Assembly (NCBI RefSeq): GCF_001667075.1
Contig: NZ_LZIL01000011.1
Coordinates: 186,001 to 250,000 of the forward strand
Reading direction: 5' to 3'
Source: Mycobacterium sp. 852014-52450_SCH5900713
GTDB lineage: Bacteria; Actinomycetota; Actinomycetes; Mycobacteriales; Mycobacteriaceae
DNA length: 64,000 bases
Positions 33,370-42,125 of this stretch are shown here, piece by piece (the first letter of the stretch is position 1; each line of letters opens with the position of its first letter). The notes beneath the pieces are model-generated. The model did not search any database, was not told the origin of the DNA, and saw only the letters and a list, made by a program, of their open reading frames with translations. The position numbers and the translations under genes are program-made.

Positions 33370-35223
33370 TCAATGCTCGTAGAGGGCCTCGAGGCGGTCG
33401 GAGAATTTGTCGATGACCGCCTTCCGGCGCAGTTTCATGCTCGGCGTCAGATCGCCCGACTCAACGGTCAGTTCGCGGTCGGCGATCGTGAACTTCTTGA
33501 TCTGTTCCCAGCGATTCAGTTCGGCGTTCAGGGCGTCGATGTATCCGGCGATCAGCTGCTGTGTCTTGTCGTCACGCGCTATCTCGGCGAAGGACTTGCC
33601 CGCCAGGCCATTCTTATTGGCCCAGTCGGAGATCGCCTCGCCGTCGAGGCTGACCAGGGCGACACAGTATGGCTTGCCCTCGCCGTAGACCAGCAGCTCG
33701 CTCACGTACGGGCATGTGCCTTTGAACCGGGCATCGATCGCCGACGGCGCCACGTACTTGCCCTGGGAGGTCTTGAACATGTCCTTCTTGCGGTCGGTGA
33801 TCCGCAAAAATCCGTCGGGGTCGACCTCTCCGATGTCGCCGGTGTGGAACCACCCGTCCTCGTCCAGCGCCTCGGAGGTGGCGTCCGGCAGGTCGTGGTA
33901 GGCGGTCATCAGGCCCGGCCCTTTGAGCAATACCTCGCCGTCGCCGGCGATCTTCACATCGGTGGCGGGGAATGGCCAGCCCACGGTCCCGAGCCGATAA
34001 GCGTTGGGGCGGTTGATGAATGATGCCGCCGCGGTCTCCGTCAGCCCGTAGCCCTCGAGCACGATGATGCCCACGGCGTCGAACCACTGGGCGACGTCGC
34101 GGTCCAGCGCGGCGGCGGCGGAGACGAAGAACCGCAGACGTCCGCCGAACCGCTCGCGGATGTTGGTGAACACCAGGCGGTCGGCCACCTTGTAGGCCAG
34201 CGATGTCGTAAGCGAGGGCTTTCTACCGGTCTGCCGGGCTTCCGACACCTTGATACCGACCTTGATCGCCCAGTCGAACATCATTTTCGTGAGGCCGCCC
34301 TGTTCGGCGACCATGTCCTGGACGCGGGCGTGCGCCTTTTCGAAGATGCGCGGTGCCGCGCCCATCAGGGTGGGCCGCAGGGCGGCCAGGTTGTCGACGA
34401 TCCGCTCGACGCGGCCGTCGATGGCGGTGGCAAAGCCGATCTGCAGGGGCAGTGCCAGCATCACCTTGCCGAACGCGTGCGCCAGTGGCAGCCAAAGGAA
34501 ATTCAGGTCGGTGGGGCCGAGGATGTCCAGCGAATCGATGGCCGCGGCGGTGTACGTCCACGCGCCGTGCGTCAGCCGCACGCCCTTGGGCCGCCCCGTG
34601 GTGCCGGAGGTGTAGATGAGGCTCGCCAGGTGATCGGGGCCGACGGCTGCGACCCGCTCGTTGACGGCCTCGGGTGAGTCCGCGAGCAGTTGCTTGCCCA
34701 ACAGATCCAGGTCGGCGAGGGTGATCACCCAGTCGCCGTCGCCGTTGCCGTCGATGACGACGACCTTGCTGACGTCGGGCAGTTCGTCCCGGTGTTCGAT
34801 CAGCTTGTCGAGCTGGGCCTGGTTCTCGGCGACCACCACCCGGCTCCCGGAATTGGCGACGATATACGCGACATCGGCGGCGTTCGTCGTCGGATACACG
34901 GTGGTGGTGGCGGCGCCCGCGCACATGATCGCGAAATCGACGAGCACCCACTCGTAGCGCGTCGCCGAGGCGAGCGCCACCCGGTCCTCATGCTCGATGC
35001 CCAGCGCGATCAGACCCGCGGCGAGATTGCTGACGCGTTCACCGACTTGCTGCCAGGTCACGCTCGCCCAGGTGTGGTCTTGCGGATAGCGGAAGGCCTC
35101 CGCGTGCGGGGTGGCGGCGACACGGTTGACGAACATCTGTGCCACCGAGGGCGCGCGGTTTTCTATCTTGTGGAAATCGGGCCTCTCCATTGAGGCCAGT
35201 GGTGCTTTCATAACGCGATCCAT
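33370..35223 (-). CDS. long-chain acyl-CoA synthetase (FadD15 type)
   Basis: About 617 residues from ATG 35223 (CGGGAGC upstream); ATG 35250 is in frame. The long form is clear: IYTSGTTGRPKGV, 'LPLAHAFGKVMLALPLQIGF', 'GGRLRFFVSAAAALDRDVAQWFDAVGIIVLEGYGLTETAAAS', 'GWFHTGDIGEVDPDGFLRITDRKKDMFKTSQGKYVAPSAID' and 'LTPSMKLRRKAV' with the catalytic Lys region. It makes acyl-CoA from long-chain fatty acids and could feed the WS/DGAT enzyme at 38890. A DosR-like site lies 78 bases upstream. Confidence 0.93.
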   Translation of the reverse strand: MDRVMKAPLASMERPDFHKIENRAPSVAQMFVNRVAATPHAEAFRYPQDHTWASVTWQQVGERVSNLAAGLIALGIEHEDRVALASATRYEWVLVDFAIMCAGAATTTVYPTTNAADVAYIVANSGSRVVVAENQAQLDKLIEHRDELPDVSKVVVIDGNGDGDWVITLADLDLLGKQLLADSPEAVNERVAAVGPDHLASLIYTSGTTGRPKGVRLTHGAWTYTAAAIDSLDILGPTDLNFLWLPLAHAFGKVMLALPLQIGFATAIDGRVERIVDNLAALRPTLMGAAPRIFEKAHARVQDMVAEQGGLTKMMFDWAIKVGIKVSEARQTGRKPSLTTSLAYKVADRLVFTNIRERFGGRLRFFVSAAAALDRDVAQWFDAVGIIVLEGYGLTETAAASFINRPNAYRLGTVGWPFPATDVKIAGDGEVLLKGPGLMTAYHDLPDATSEALDEDGWFHTGDIGEVDPDGFLRITDRKKDMFKTSQGKYVAPSAIDARFKGTCPYVSELLVYGEGKPYCVALVSLDGEAISDWANKNGLAGKSFAEIARDDKTQQLIAGYIDALNAELNRWEQIKKFTIADRELTVESGDLTPSMKLRRKAVIDKFSDRLEALYEH

Positions 35224-35301
35224 TGCTCCCGAAACGTTTACCGATGACATAGGCGAACCGGTATACCGTTCGATCCTGCGGAGCGCGGTGGCTACTCGGT
35301 A

Positions 35302-35315
35302 GTGACGAAAGTCAT
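35302..35315. promoter_or_regulatory. DosR-like box upstream of acyl-CoA synthetase
   Basis: GTGACGAAAGTCAT matches the 14-base DosR core (GGGACTWWAGTCCC) at 10 positions, 78 bases upstream of the minus-strand start. A weaker second site may lie at 35323-35336. Confidence 0.4.
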
Positions 35316-35362
35316 GTGGGGATCGGCAAACGTCCCCGGGACGCGGGCCCCCGTGCCGGCCG

Positions 35363-35626
35363 TCAGTCGGCCAGGGCAATCTCGATGGAGAGGCACTCGC
35401 CGAGGGCGTGCGCCGCGGACCAATCGCCGCCTTCGACCGCGCGTTCCAGGTCGTCGACCAAGGGGCTGTGGGCGCCGAGCTCCGCCAACCAAGCGGACAC
35501 GGTCGCGGGTATCTGATGGGCGGGCACTCGGGCAACATGTCCCTCGTGGAGGCGATCGGTCAACTGATAGATCGTGGCTGTCGACCTGCGCTGCGACCAA
35601 TGCGGCCGCCACTTCGCTGTATTCAT
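35363..35626 (-). CDS. Rv2628-like small protein (DosR-regulon latency antigen)
   Basis: The product is 87 residues from ATG 35626 (GGGAGGG upstream). It aligns with the C-terminal part of M. tuberculosis Rv2628 as I recall it: 'ATIYQLTDRLHEGHVARVPAHQIPATVSAWLAELGAHSPLVDDLERAVEGGDWSAAHALGECLSIEI'. Rv2628 is a hypoxia-induced T-cell antigen of unknown biochemical function. A CGCTAG-CC-CTAGCG palindrome (35637-35650) sits just ahead of the ribosome site and could affect translation. Confidence 0.82.
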   Translation of the reverse strand: MNTAKWRPHWSQRRSTATIYQLTDRLHEGHVARVPAHQIPATVSAWLAELGAHSPLVDDLERAVEGGDWSAAHALGECLSIEIALAD

Positions 35627-35954
35627 GTTCCCTCCCCGCTAGCCCTAGCGATCCATCCGACCAGCCCTAAAGGTCCGGCCGTAGAGGCCAACAGCACGAC
35701 TACCGAAAGGCTTTGGTCTTCCTTCCGGCCTGCCGAAGTCCCAGTCCGACAGGGTCTTTTGTCACTACCGTCACCTACTTACTTCTCCGGCGATGGCGGT
35801 GCAGGTCGCGTACCGTACATCGGGGAGGGTGCATCGCCACGTTACTCGTTTCGGGGGCACCGGATTACGAAATTGGCGAGATGACCGATTTAGCAATGGA
35901 TTCGCAATCGGGGCGTGATTCGGGCCGCAGTCTCGGGCTGACGGGTGGGCCGGC
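35627..35954. other. divergent control region, Rv2628-like versus acetyltransferase
   Basis: This 328-base gap has no gene. It holds the palindrome CGCTAG-CC-CTAGCG (35637-35650), a weak DosR-like match CAGCCCTAAAGGTCCGG (35662-35678) and a better one at 35752-35765. Confidence 0.5.
35752..35765. promoter_or_regulatory. DosR-like box GGGTCTTTTGTCAC
   Basis: It matches the 14-base DosR core at 11 positions. Thirteen of these bases (GGTCTTTTGTCAC) recur exactly, in reverse orientation, at 37483-37495. It is 125 bases from the Rv2628-like start and 189 from the acetyltransferase start. Confidence 0.5.
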
Positions 35955-36938
35955 GTGAGTGCTGTCGGCGCCGAGGAGCTGGCGGCGCTTCCGGTGTTCG
36001 CCGACATTGCGGCGGAGGACCTTACGGCGCTGGCCGCCCTGCTCGAGCCCCTGCACGCCGCCGCCGGGGAAGTCCTGATGCGGCAGGGGGAACGAGCGGA
36101 GTCCTTCGCGATCATCGCGTCCGGTCGAGTCGTGGTGAGGCACGTCGGTCCGAAGGGCCGGGTCACGACCACCGAGCTGTCATCCGCAATGATCGTCGGC
36201 GAGATCGCGTTGCTGCGGCACGCGACCAGAACGGCGACGGTGACCGCGCGGGAGGATGTGCGCGGCTATACCGGATACAGCGCGGCCTTCGACTGCATGC
36301 TGGCCATGCCGGCGATCGCCGACCGGATGCTGCGCACCGCGCGGCAGCGGTTGGCCGCGTACATCGCCCCCATCCCGGTGTCGTGCAGGGACGGCGCCGC
36401 GCTCTTGCTGCGGCCCGTCCTGCCCGGCGATGCCGAGCGGTTCAAGAGCAGTGGTTCCTTCTCCAAGGAGACGCTGTACCGGCGGTACCAGGGTGGCACC
36501 CCAACCGATGCGCGACTGACGTACCTGTTCGAGGTCGACTATGTCGACCACTTCGTCTGGGTCGTAACTGACGGCCCGGCGGGGCCGGTCGTCGCCGACG
36601 CCCGCTTCGTCCGGGATCAAGACGACCCCGTCTCGGCAGAGGTTGCGTTGACCGTGGCGGACGGCTACCAGGGGCGCGGGATCGGTACGCTGCTGCTCGG
36701 CGCGCTGGCGGTCGCGGCGCGCGTCGACGGCATCAAACGCTTCCATGGCCGCGTGCTGTCGGAGAATCCGTCCGCGCGCGCGTTGGGCGAGAAGGTGAAC
36801 GCGCGCTGGGAGCGCGAGGAACCGGGCGTGGTCACCGCGACGGGGGAGATACCGCGCTTTCGCGACCTGCCCCTCGATCGCGGTGTGTACGAGCAGATTC
36901 GGCAGGTGGCGCGCCAGGTGATCCAGGCATTCGACTAG
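35955..36938 (+). CDS. pat: cAMP-dependent protein lysine acetyltransferase (Rv0998/MsPat type)
   Basis: The product is 327 residues from GTG 35955. Residues about 10-120 are a cyclic-nucleotide-binding domain ('LPVFADIAAEDLTALAALLEPLHAAAGEVLMRQGERAESFAII', phosphate-binding region 'IVGEIALLRHATRTATVTA'). Residues about 145-310 are a GNAT domain ('VALTVADGYQGRGIGTLLLGALA', the acetyl-CoA loop). Rv0998 and M. smegmatis Pat acetylate acetyl-CoA synthetase and other acyl-CoA ligases when cAMP binds. The same island encodes an acyl-CoA synthetase, a plausible target. Confidence 0.92.
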   Translation: MSAVGAEELAALPVFADIAAEDLTALAALLEPLHAAAGEVLMRQGERAESFAIIASGRVVVRHVGPKGRVTTTELSSAMIVGEIALLRHATRTATVTAREDVRGYTGYSAAFDCMLAMPAIADRMLRTARQRLAAYIAPIPVSCRDGAALLLRPVLPGDAERFKSSGSFSKETLYRRYQGGTPTDARLTYLFEVDYVDHFVWVVTDGPAGPVVADARFVRDQDDPVSAEVALTVADGYQGRGIGTLLLGALAVAARVDGIKRFHGRVLSENPSARALGEKVNARWEREEPGVVTATGEIPRFRDLPLDRGVYEQIRQVARQVIQAFD

Positions 36939-37128
36939 CGGCCGAAAATGACAAACGCCCCGCCACCTGATGGCCTTGCGCCCTTGTCGGAAGGCCGGAT
37001 TCGGCCGCGGGCGCCGACCATGACCTCGGGCGACAGCTGGGCCGCCGCGGTCGAATGCAGCGCGCCGTGCGGAACGCGGTCCTGGTGCTATCGGGAGAGT
37101 TGGACGTCGAATAGCCTGCGGCAGCGGT

Positions 37129-37401
37129 CTATTCGTCGTCGTGCTTGCCCACGGCCTGGCCGGCGCTGCGCACCACGTTGCGGAAGAATTCGATGCGGGC
37201 GGTGACCAGGTCGTCAGCCAGGTCCAGTGCGGCGTCGACGACGGTCTTGCGCCGCGACGGCTCGGGGAGGACCGGACTGATCTGGTCGACGAACTTGCGG
37301 ACGGCCTCGATGGCGTGCTTGCGGCCGGATTCGACGGATTCCAGCACGTCGTCGGAGAGCTCGGCCCAACGTGGCTCGGTCTTGTGCGGTGCCTCGGTCA
37401 T
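37129..37401 (-). CDS. small helical protein, unknown function
   Basis: The product is 90 residues from ATG 37401 (TAGGAGTGGGACC upstream gives the ribosome site). It is predicted all-helical and amphipathic: 'WAELSDDVLESVESGRKHAIEAVRKFVDQI', 'RKTVVDAALDLADDLVTARIEFFRNVVRSAGQAVG'. The pattern resembles phasin-like or lipid-droplet-associated small proteins, but I cannot name a family. A DosR-like box lies 81 bases upstream, so it probably belongs to the same dormancy set. Confidence 0.65.
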   Translation of the reverse strand: MTEAPHKTEPRWAELSDDVLESVESGRKHAIEAVRKFVDQISPVLPEPSRRKTVVDAALDLADDLVTARIEFFRNVVRSAGQAVGKHDDE

Positions 37402-37482
37402 GGTCCCACTCCTAATCGACAAGGGGTTTTCGGAGATGCTTGTGACGGCTCCGAGGTTACGACTGGCCAGACCTCGGCGCGA

Positions 37483-37496
37483 GTGACAAAAGACCT
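37483..37496. promoter_or_regulatory. DosR-like box upstream of helical protein
   Basis: GTGACAAAAGACCT matches the 14-base DosR core at 10 positions. Bases 37483-37495 are the exact reverse complement of 35753-35765. It lies 81 bases upstream of the minus gene and 124 upstream of the plus gene at 37621. Confidence 0.45.
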
Positions 37497-37567
37497 TTCG
37501 CGCCGGTCATATGGCCCGGACCGGGCGGCTACCCTCGGCTTGCCGGCCAAGGACTTTCGCGGCCCCG

Positions 37568-37587
37568 ACCGGGCCGTAAGTCCCTAA
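37568..37587. promoter_or_regulatory. DosR-like box upstream of Rv2627c-like gene
   Basis: ACCGGGCCGTAAGTCCCTAA matches the 20-base DosR consensus at 15 positions, with a perfect right half-site. It ends 33 bases before ATG 37621, the same spacing as the box before DUF1876. Confidence 0.6.
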
Positions 37588-37620
37588 CACGCAGATTTCG
37601 GCACCTGCTAATTTGCCACC

Positions 37621-38874
37621 ATGGCGGTACCGACCAACAACGGCGCTTCCCGGCGTCCGGGCACTTTGCCGTTGACCCCGCCCGGGGGCGTCGGCCTAAG
37701 CAGTGCCGTCAAACCGTTCACGAGCACCGGTCGATATTTCGCCGAGTCTTGGCGCGAATATCTCGGCCAAGCCCCTGACGAGCTTCCGATCGCGCGACCC
37801 ACCCTCGCGCTGGCGGCCCAGGCGTTCCGCGACGAAGTCGTCCTGATGGGCCTGAAGGCGCGGCGCCCGATCAGCCGCCCGGAGGATTTCGAGCGCATCA
37901 CGAGCGAGGTGACCGCGGGGCTGAAGTTCTATGGCGACCGGGGATGGCTCACCCATCCAAGGCGATTTTTCGGTGCGCCGCCGCCACTTTCGGACGTCAC
38001 GGTGCGGAAGGTCAAAGGAGGCAGGCGCTCCTTCCACCGCATCTTCTTCGACAGCGGATACCGGCCCCGGCCGGGTGAACCCGGCGCACAGCGGTGGATG
38101 GGCTACACCGCGAACGATCGCGAGTACGCCCTGTTGCTCCGCCATCCGCAACCACGCCCCTGGCTGGTGTGCATCCACGGAACCGAAATGGGTCGGGCCG
38201 CATTGGATCTCGCTTTGTTCCGCGCCTGGCGGTTACACGAAGACCTCGGGTTGAACGTCGTCATGCCGGTCCTCCCGATGCACGGTCCCCGCGCCCGGGG
38301 CCTGCCGAAGGGTGCGGTGTTTCCGGGCGAGGACATCCTCGACGACGTGCACGCGACTGCGCAGGCGGTGTGGGACATCCGCCGGTTGCTGTCCTGGATA
38401 CGCCGAGAAGAGCCGGAATCGCAGATCGGGTTGAACGGTCTGTCGCTGGGCGGCTACATCACGGCGTTGGTCGCCAGCCTCGAAACCGGGCTCACCTGTG
38501 CGATTCTCGGCGTGCCGGTCGCGGACCTGGTCGGGCTGCTGAGTCGGCACTCCGGGCTTGGCCCCGACGATCCGCGCCGTCGGACGATCGAAGCCGCCGA
38601 GCCCATCGGACGGATGACGTCGCCGCTGTCGCTCGCCCCGCTCGTGCCTATGCCGGGCCGCTTCATCTACGCCGGCGTCGCCGATCAGGTGGTGCACCCA
38701 CGCGAGCAGGTGGTCCGCCTCTGGGAACACTGGGGGAAACCGGAGATCGTTTGGTACCGCGGCGGTCATACCGGCTTCTTCCGGGCGCGGCCGGTACAGC
38801 GGTTCCTCGAGGCGGCGTTGCAGCAGTCGGGCCTTCTGGATGGGGCGGTGCCCCGGCGCGACCGCCCCGCCTAG
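37621..38874 (+). CDS. Rv2627c-like alpha/beta-hydrolase
   Basis: The product is 417 residues (Rv2627c is about 413). An N-terminal region of about 175 residues precedes the hydrolase core. Catalytic elements are 'WLVCIHGTEMGR' (oxyanion region), nucleophile elbow GLSLGGY, Asp in AGVADQVVHP and His in GGHTGFF. Rv2627c belongs to the DosR regulon; its substrate is unknown. Here the gene is followed 15 bases later by a WS/DGAT acyltransferase, so the hydrolase may act on ester lipids. Confidence 0.88.
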   Translation: MAVPTNNGASRRPGTLPLTPPGGVGLSSAVKPFTSTGRYFAESWREYLGQAPDELPIARPTLALAAQAFRDEVVLMGLKARRPISRPEDFERITSEVTAGLKFYGDRGWLTHPRRFFGAPPPLSDVTVRKVKGGRRSFHRIFFDSGYRPRPGEPGAQRWMGYTANDREYALLLRHPQPRPWLVCIHGTEMGRAALDLALFRAWRLHEDLGLNVVMPVLPMHGPRARGLPKGAVFPGEDILDDVHATAQAVWDIRRLLSWIRREEPESQIGLNGLSLGGYITALVASLETGLTCAILGVPVADLVGLLSRHSGLGPDDPRRRTIEAAEPIGRMTSPLSLAPLVPMPGRFIYAGVADQVVHPREQVVRLWEHWGKPEIVWYRGGHTGFFRARPVQRFLEAALQQSGLLDGAVPRRDRPA

Positions 38875-38889
38875 TCGGGGAGGTGGAGA

Positions 38890-40287
38890 ATGAACCCGCT
38901 GGATCCGCTGGACGCGGCGATGATGACCGCGGAGTGGGTGTCCAACCCGATGCACGTCGGTGCCGTGCTGATCCTGTCGCCGCCTGACGACGCCGGGCCC
39001 GGCTACGTCGACGAACTGCACCGGAAGACGCTGGGCGGGAATCATCCGATCGATCCGAGGCTCAGCAGGTATCCGCACCGCGGTGTGGAGACCGGTGGCA
39101 TGTGGGTCTGGCGGCACATGGATTCCGTTGATGTGAGCCGACATTGCCAGCGCCGCACGGTGTCCGGGGATGGGTTCTGGCGGCTGATCGGGGAGCTGGA
39201 CGCGATGCGGCTGGACTGGAGCCGGCCGATGTGGATGTCGTATCTGATCGACGGCCTCGACGGGGGCCGCTTCGCGTTCTACATCAAGGTGCATCACAGC
39301 GTGACCGACGGGGTGGCCGGTTTTCAGATGATCACCGATGCGCTCAGCAGTGATCCCGACCGCCGGTCGATGCCGCCGTTTTACGCCGACTGCCGGCCCG
39401 AGCCCTCGCCGCGGGCTTCGGCCGGGTTGGTGTCTCGTCTGGTCGCGCCGCTGCGGTCGCTGACCGATGCGGCGGCGTCGAGTGCGGGGCTGGTCGGGCG
39501 GGTGGCCACCGGCGAGGTTGCGACCGTGCTGGATGCCCTGATCGGGCACACCACGGCGCTGCCCCTGGGGGCGCCCTACATCCGGTTCAACGGCCGCGTG
39601 GGCCCCGAGCGCGCGGTCGCCGCGGGCAGCTGGGCGAAAGATCGCATCCAAGCCGTGCGGCAGGCGGCCGGCGTGACCGGCCCCGACGTGCTCACCGCGA
39701 TGGCGGCCGGCGTGGTGCGGCGGTGGCTGAGTGATCGCGCGGAACTGCCCAACCGGTCACTGGTGGCCGCGTGCCCCATCACGGTGCGCGACCCCGAGCA
39801 CGAGACGCCAAACGATCAGCACGGCAACAGGTTCGGACTGTGGATGTGTCCGCTGGGCACCAACCTGGATGACCCGCTGGCCCGGCTGGACGCGATCCAC
39901 CGATCCATGTCCGAGGGCAAGCACTGGGTAGCCAAACGGGGAGCGGCGGCGTCACTGCTGACGAACGCCGGCAGCATCGCAGCGACGGCGATCGGCCCGC
40001 TGCTGCCGTTCACGCCGAAAATCCGGACCGGATACAATCTGCCGATTTCCCACGTTCGCGGCCCGGTAGCCGAAATGTATTGGAACGGCGCTCGAATCGA
40101 GGAGATGTATCCGGTGTCGACGGTCTACGACGGTCACGCGCTCAACATCACGACGTGCGCGTACGCCGACCGGATCGGGTTCGGCTATGCCGCGGGGCGC
40201 GACGTGGTGCCCGATATCGAGACGTTCATCCCGTCGACCGAGGAGTGCTTGGCCGAGCTCGAAGCGGCACTGGGCGTTGCCAACTGA
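38890..40287 (+). CDS. WS/DGAT-family acyltransferase (wax ester/triacylglycerol synthase)
   Basis: The product is 465 residues. The catalytic motif HHSVTDG is at 135-141 (HHxxxDG). 'LDAAMMTAEWVSNPMHVGAVLIL' is the usual opening, and 'NLPISHVRGPVAEMYWNGARIEEMYPVSTVYDGHALNITTCAYADRIGFG' is the usual C-terminal block. The enzyme joins acyl-CoA to diacylglycerol or alcohols to store lipid. In M. tuberculosis tgs1 is the DosR-induced triacylglycerol synthase; this is a different paralogue placed within a DosR-like island and co-transcribed with the Rv2627c-like hydrolase. Confidence 0.93.
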   Translation: MNPLDPLDAAMMTAEWVSNPMHVGAVLILSPPDDAGPGYVDELHRKTLGGNHPIDPRLSRYPHRGVETGGMWVWRHMDSVDVSRHCQRRTVSGDGFWRLIGELDAMRLDWSRPMWMSYLIDGLDGGRFAFYIKVHHSVTDGVAGFQMITDALSSDPDRRSMPPFYADCRPEPSPRASAGLVSRLVAPLRSLTDAAASSAGLVGRVATGEVATVLDALIGHTTALPLGAPYIRFNGRVGPERAVAAGSWAKDRIQAVRQAAGVTGPDVLTAMAAGVVRRWLSDRAELPNRSLVAACPITVRDPEHETPNDQHGNRFGLWMCPLGTNLDDPLARLDAIHRSMSEGKHWVAKRGAAASLLTNAGSIAATAIGPLLPFTPKIRTGYNLPISHVRGPVAEMYWNGARIEEMYPVSTVYDGHALNITTCAYADRIGFGYAAGRDVVPDIETFIPSTEECLAELEAALGVAN

Positions 40288-40313
40288 GCGTCGGCTACTG
40301 GCCGCTGGCACAA

Positions 40314-40553
40314 TCAGCCGCGCGCCCGCTGCGAGGAGCGGCCGACGTGGGCCATGATGCGTTCCAGGACGGTATGGGACAGGTCGCCGTCGTCGGCGAC
40401 ACGCGACAGGCCGCGGCGTCGTAGGAAGGTGTCGAGGCGTCGATCTGGGGACCAGTCGGCATAAATCGGGCCGAGATAATGCGATTGCAGGAATTCCGAA
40501 GCCAGGGCGTCCACGTCAGAGTCGGTCAACGACAACGTCGGGGTACCGCCCAT
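40314..40553 (-). CDS. small protein, unknown function
   Basis: About 79 residues from ATG 40553 (GAAGGAG about 10 bases upstream); an ATG three codons earlier overlaps that site too closely. The sequence 'LTDSDVDALASEFLQSHYLGPIYADWSPDRRLDTFLRRRGLSRVADDGDLSHTVLERIMAHVGR' is predicted helical and Asp/Arg-rich. No family is recognised. A DosR-like site lies 89 bases upstream. It is convergent with the WS/DGAT gene. Confidence 0.6.
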   Translation of the reverse strand: MGGTPTLSLTDSDVDALASEFLQSHYLGPIYADWSPDRRLDTFLRRRGLSRVADDGDLSHTVLERIMAHVGRSSQRARG

Positions 40554-40642
40554 AGCCGCCATGCTCCTTCGTTCAGCCGCAACCGCACCAGCCAAGTTAC
40601 GTCAGACGTCGCCACTATTCCGTCACGCGCAGATTGCGGATA

Positions 40643-40656
40643 GGGTCCAAAGTCAT
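40643..40656. promoter_or_regulatory. DosR-like box GGGTCCAAAGTCAT
   Basis: Matches the DosR core at 10 of 14 positions, 89 bases upstream of the minus-strand small gene. Confidence 0.4.
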
Positions 40657-40825
40657 CACCGGAGCCGGCGCCCGCAATAGCCGTGGTGGGCCCGGGGCGA
40701 CGCCACCCGGGCCGGCAGCGACATGGTGCGGACGACCCGCCGACGCCACATTCAGCGGCGGCTGCCTCGGACGCCGGTGCGAATTCTGACCGTGTCCCCA
40801 CGCAGGCCGATTGGCCGCCCGCGCG

Positions 40826-40839
40826 GGGTCCTAGTGCCC
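40826..40839. promoter_or_regulatory. weak DosR-like box upstream of Rv2625c-like protease
   Basis: GGGTCCTAGTGCCC matches the DosR core at 9 of 14 positions, with both outer half-site triplets intact, 83 bases before GTG 40923. It is the weakest of the set. Confidence 0.3.
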
Positions 40840-40922
40840 TAGCGGTGGCCGCGGCGGCGTCCTACTTTCGAGCCAGAGGCGGCAGTTGAACCGGCTCTCC
40901 TCAATGACTTTGGAGGTTTGAC

Positions 40923-42083
40923 GTGCGCGACGCGATCCCGATAGGGCGGATCGCCGGATTTCCGGTGAACGTCCACTGGAGCGTGCTGGTCATCCTGTGG
41001 TTGTTCACCTGGAGCCTGGCAAGCACGCTGCCCGGAACCGTCAAAGGATATTCGCACGGCGCCTACTGGTTGGCCGGAGCGTGCGGCGCGCTGGTGCTGC
41101 TGGCCTCGCTAGTGGCACACGAGCTCGCGCATGCCGTCGTCGCCCGCCGCGCCGGGGTGTCCGTGGGGAGCGTGACGCTCTGGCTGTTCGGCGGCGTGAC
41201 CACCCTCGGCGGCGAGGCCAAGACGCCCAAGGCGGCCTTCCGGATCGCGATCGCCGGGCCGGCCACCAGCCTGGCGTTGGCCGCCGCCTTCGGCGGGCTC
41301 GTTGCGGCGCTGCATACCGTGCGCGCCGCTCCCATCGTGATCGGGGTCGCTTCCTGGTTGGCCGTCATCAATCTGCTGCTGGGCCTGTTCAACCTGTTGC
41401 CCGGCGCGCCCCTGGACGGTGGCCGGGTGCTTCGGGCCATCCTGTGGCGCCGCCACGGGGACAGCGTGCGAGCGAGCATCGGCGCGGCGCACGCCGGACG
41501 GGTGGTCGCCTTCATCCTCATCGGGCTGGGGCTGGCCGAATTTCTATTGGGCGGTGTGGTCGGCGGTGTCTGGCTGGCGTTCATCGGCTGGTTCATCTTC
41601 GCCGCCAGTCGCGAGGAGGAGACCCGGCTATCGACCCAGCAGATGTTCTCCGGCGTCCGCGTCGCCGACGCGATGACCGCGGGGCCGCATACCGCGCCCG
41701 GTTGGATCACCGTCGACGATTTCGTCCAGCGCTATGTGCTTGGTGACCGGCATTCGGCGTACCCGGTCGTCGACCGGGGCGGGGCGATCACCGGTCTGAT
41801 CACGTTGCGTCGGTTGCGTGAGGTCGCGCCAGGCCAGCGCGCCACCGTCACCGTGGGGGAGGTCGCGCAACCGCTGCAAGAGGTGCCGTCCGGTGCACCG
41901 CAGGAGCCGCTGACCGCCCTGCTGGAGCGGATGGCACCGGCCGGTCCACGCAGCCGTGCCCTGGTATTCGATGGCGCGCAGGTGGTCGGCATCGTTACGC
42001 CCACCGATGTGGCGCGCCTCATCGAGGTTTATCGGCTCGCCCACCCAGAAGACGCGAAACCGGCTTCGGCGCAAAGCATTTAG
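40923..42083 (+). CDS. Rv2625c-like site-2-type zinc metalloprotease with CBS pair
   Basis: The product is 386 residues from GTG 40923 (GGAGG upstream). The N-terminal part has about six membrane helices with the zinc motif HELAH at 66-70 and the third ligand in '[20 protein letters not shown]'. Residues about 240-375 form two CBS domains ('[41 protein letters not shown]', '[22 protein letters not shown]'), which usually bind adenosine nucleotides and gate activity. It cleaves membrane protein substrates inside the bilayer. Rv2625c is a DosR-regulon member. The substrate is unknown. Confidence 0.92.
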   Translation: MRDAIPIGRIAGFPVNVHWSVLVILWLFTWSLASTLPGTVKGYSHGAYWLAGACGALVLLASLVAHELAHAVVARRAGVSVGSVTLWLFGGVTTLGGEAKTPKAAFRIAIAGPATSLALAAAFGGLVAALHTVRAAPIVIGVASWLAVINLLLGLFNLLPGAPLDGGRVLRAILWRRHGDSVRASIGAAHAGRVVAFILIGLGLAEFLLGGVVGGVWLAFIGWFIFAASREEETRLSTQQMFSGVRVADAMTAGPHTAPGWITVDDFVQRYVLGDRHSAYPVVDRGGAITGLITLRRLREVAPGQRATVTVGEVAQPLQEVPSGAPQEPLTALLERMAPAGPRSRALVFDGAQVVGIVTPTDVARLIEVYRLAHPEDAKPASAQSI

Positions 42084-42094
42084 TCGCACTCGTT

Positions 42095-42116
42095 TTTACA
42101 AGCAATGTTGTGTAAA
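42095..42116. promoter_or_regulatory. inverted repeat TTTACA-N10-TGTAAA before ferredoxin
   Basis: Six-base arms flank AGCAATGTTG; an inner ACAA/TTGT pair adds to the dyad. It ends 9 bases before ATG 42126, so a bound repressor would block transcription or translation initiation. The SufR-like regulator encoded two genes on is the obvious candidate. Confidence 0.5.
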
Positions 42117-42125
42117 CTCTAGCCC

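Larger units (their letters stand above)
40554..40922. other. divergent control region with two DosR-like sites
   Basis: No gene is supported in this 369-base gap. Site 40643-40656 (GGGTCCAAAGTCAT, 10 of 14 core matches) is 89 bases upstream of the minus gene. Site 40826-40839 (GGGTCCTAGTGCCC, 9 of 14) is 83 bases upstream of the protease start. Confidence 0.5.

Noticed and set aside
36939-37128. 85-codon plus-strand frame after the acetyltransferase
   Set aside because: Arg/Cys/Pro-rich with no ribosome site, overlapping the 3' end of the minus-strand helical protein gene.
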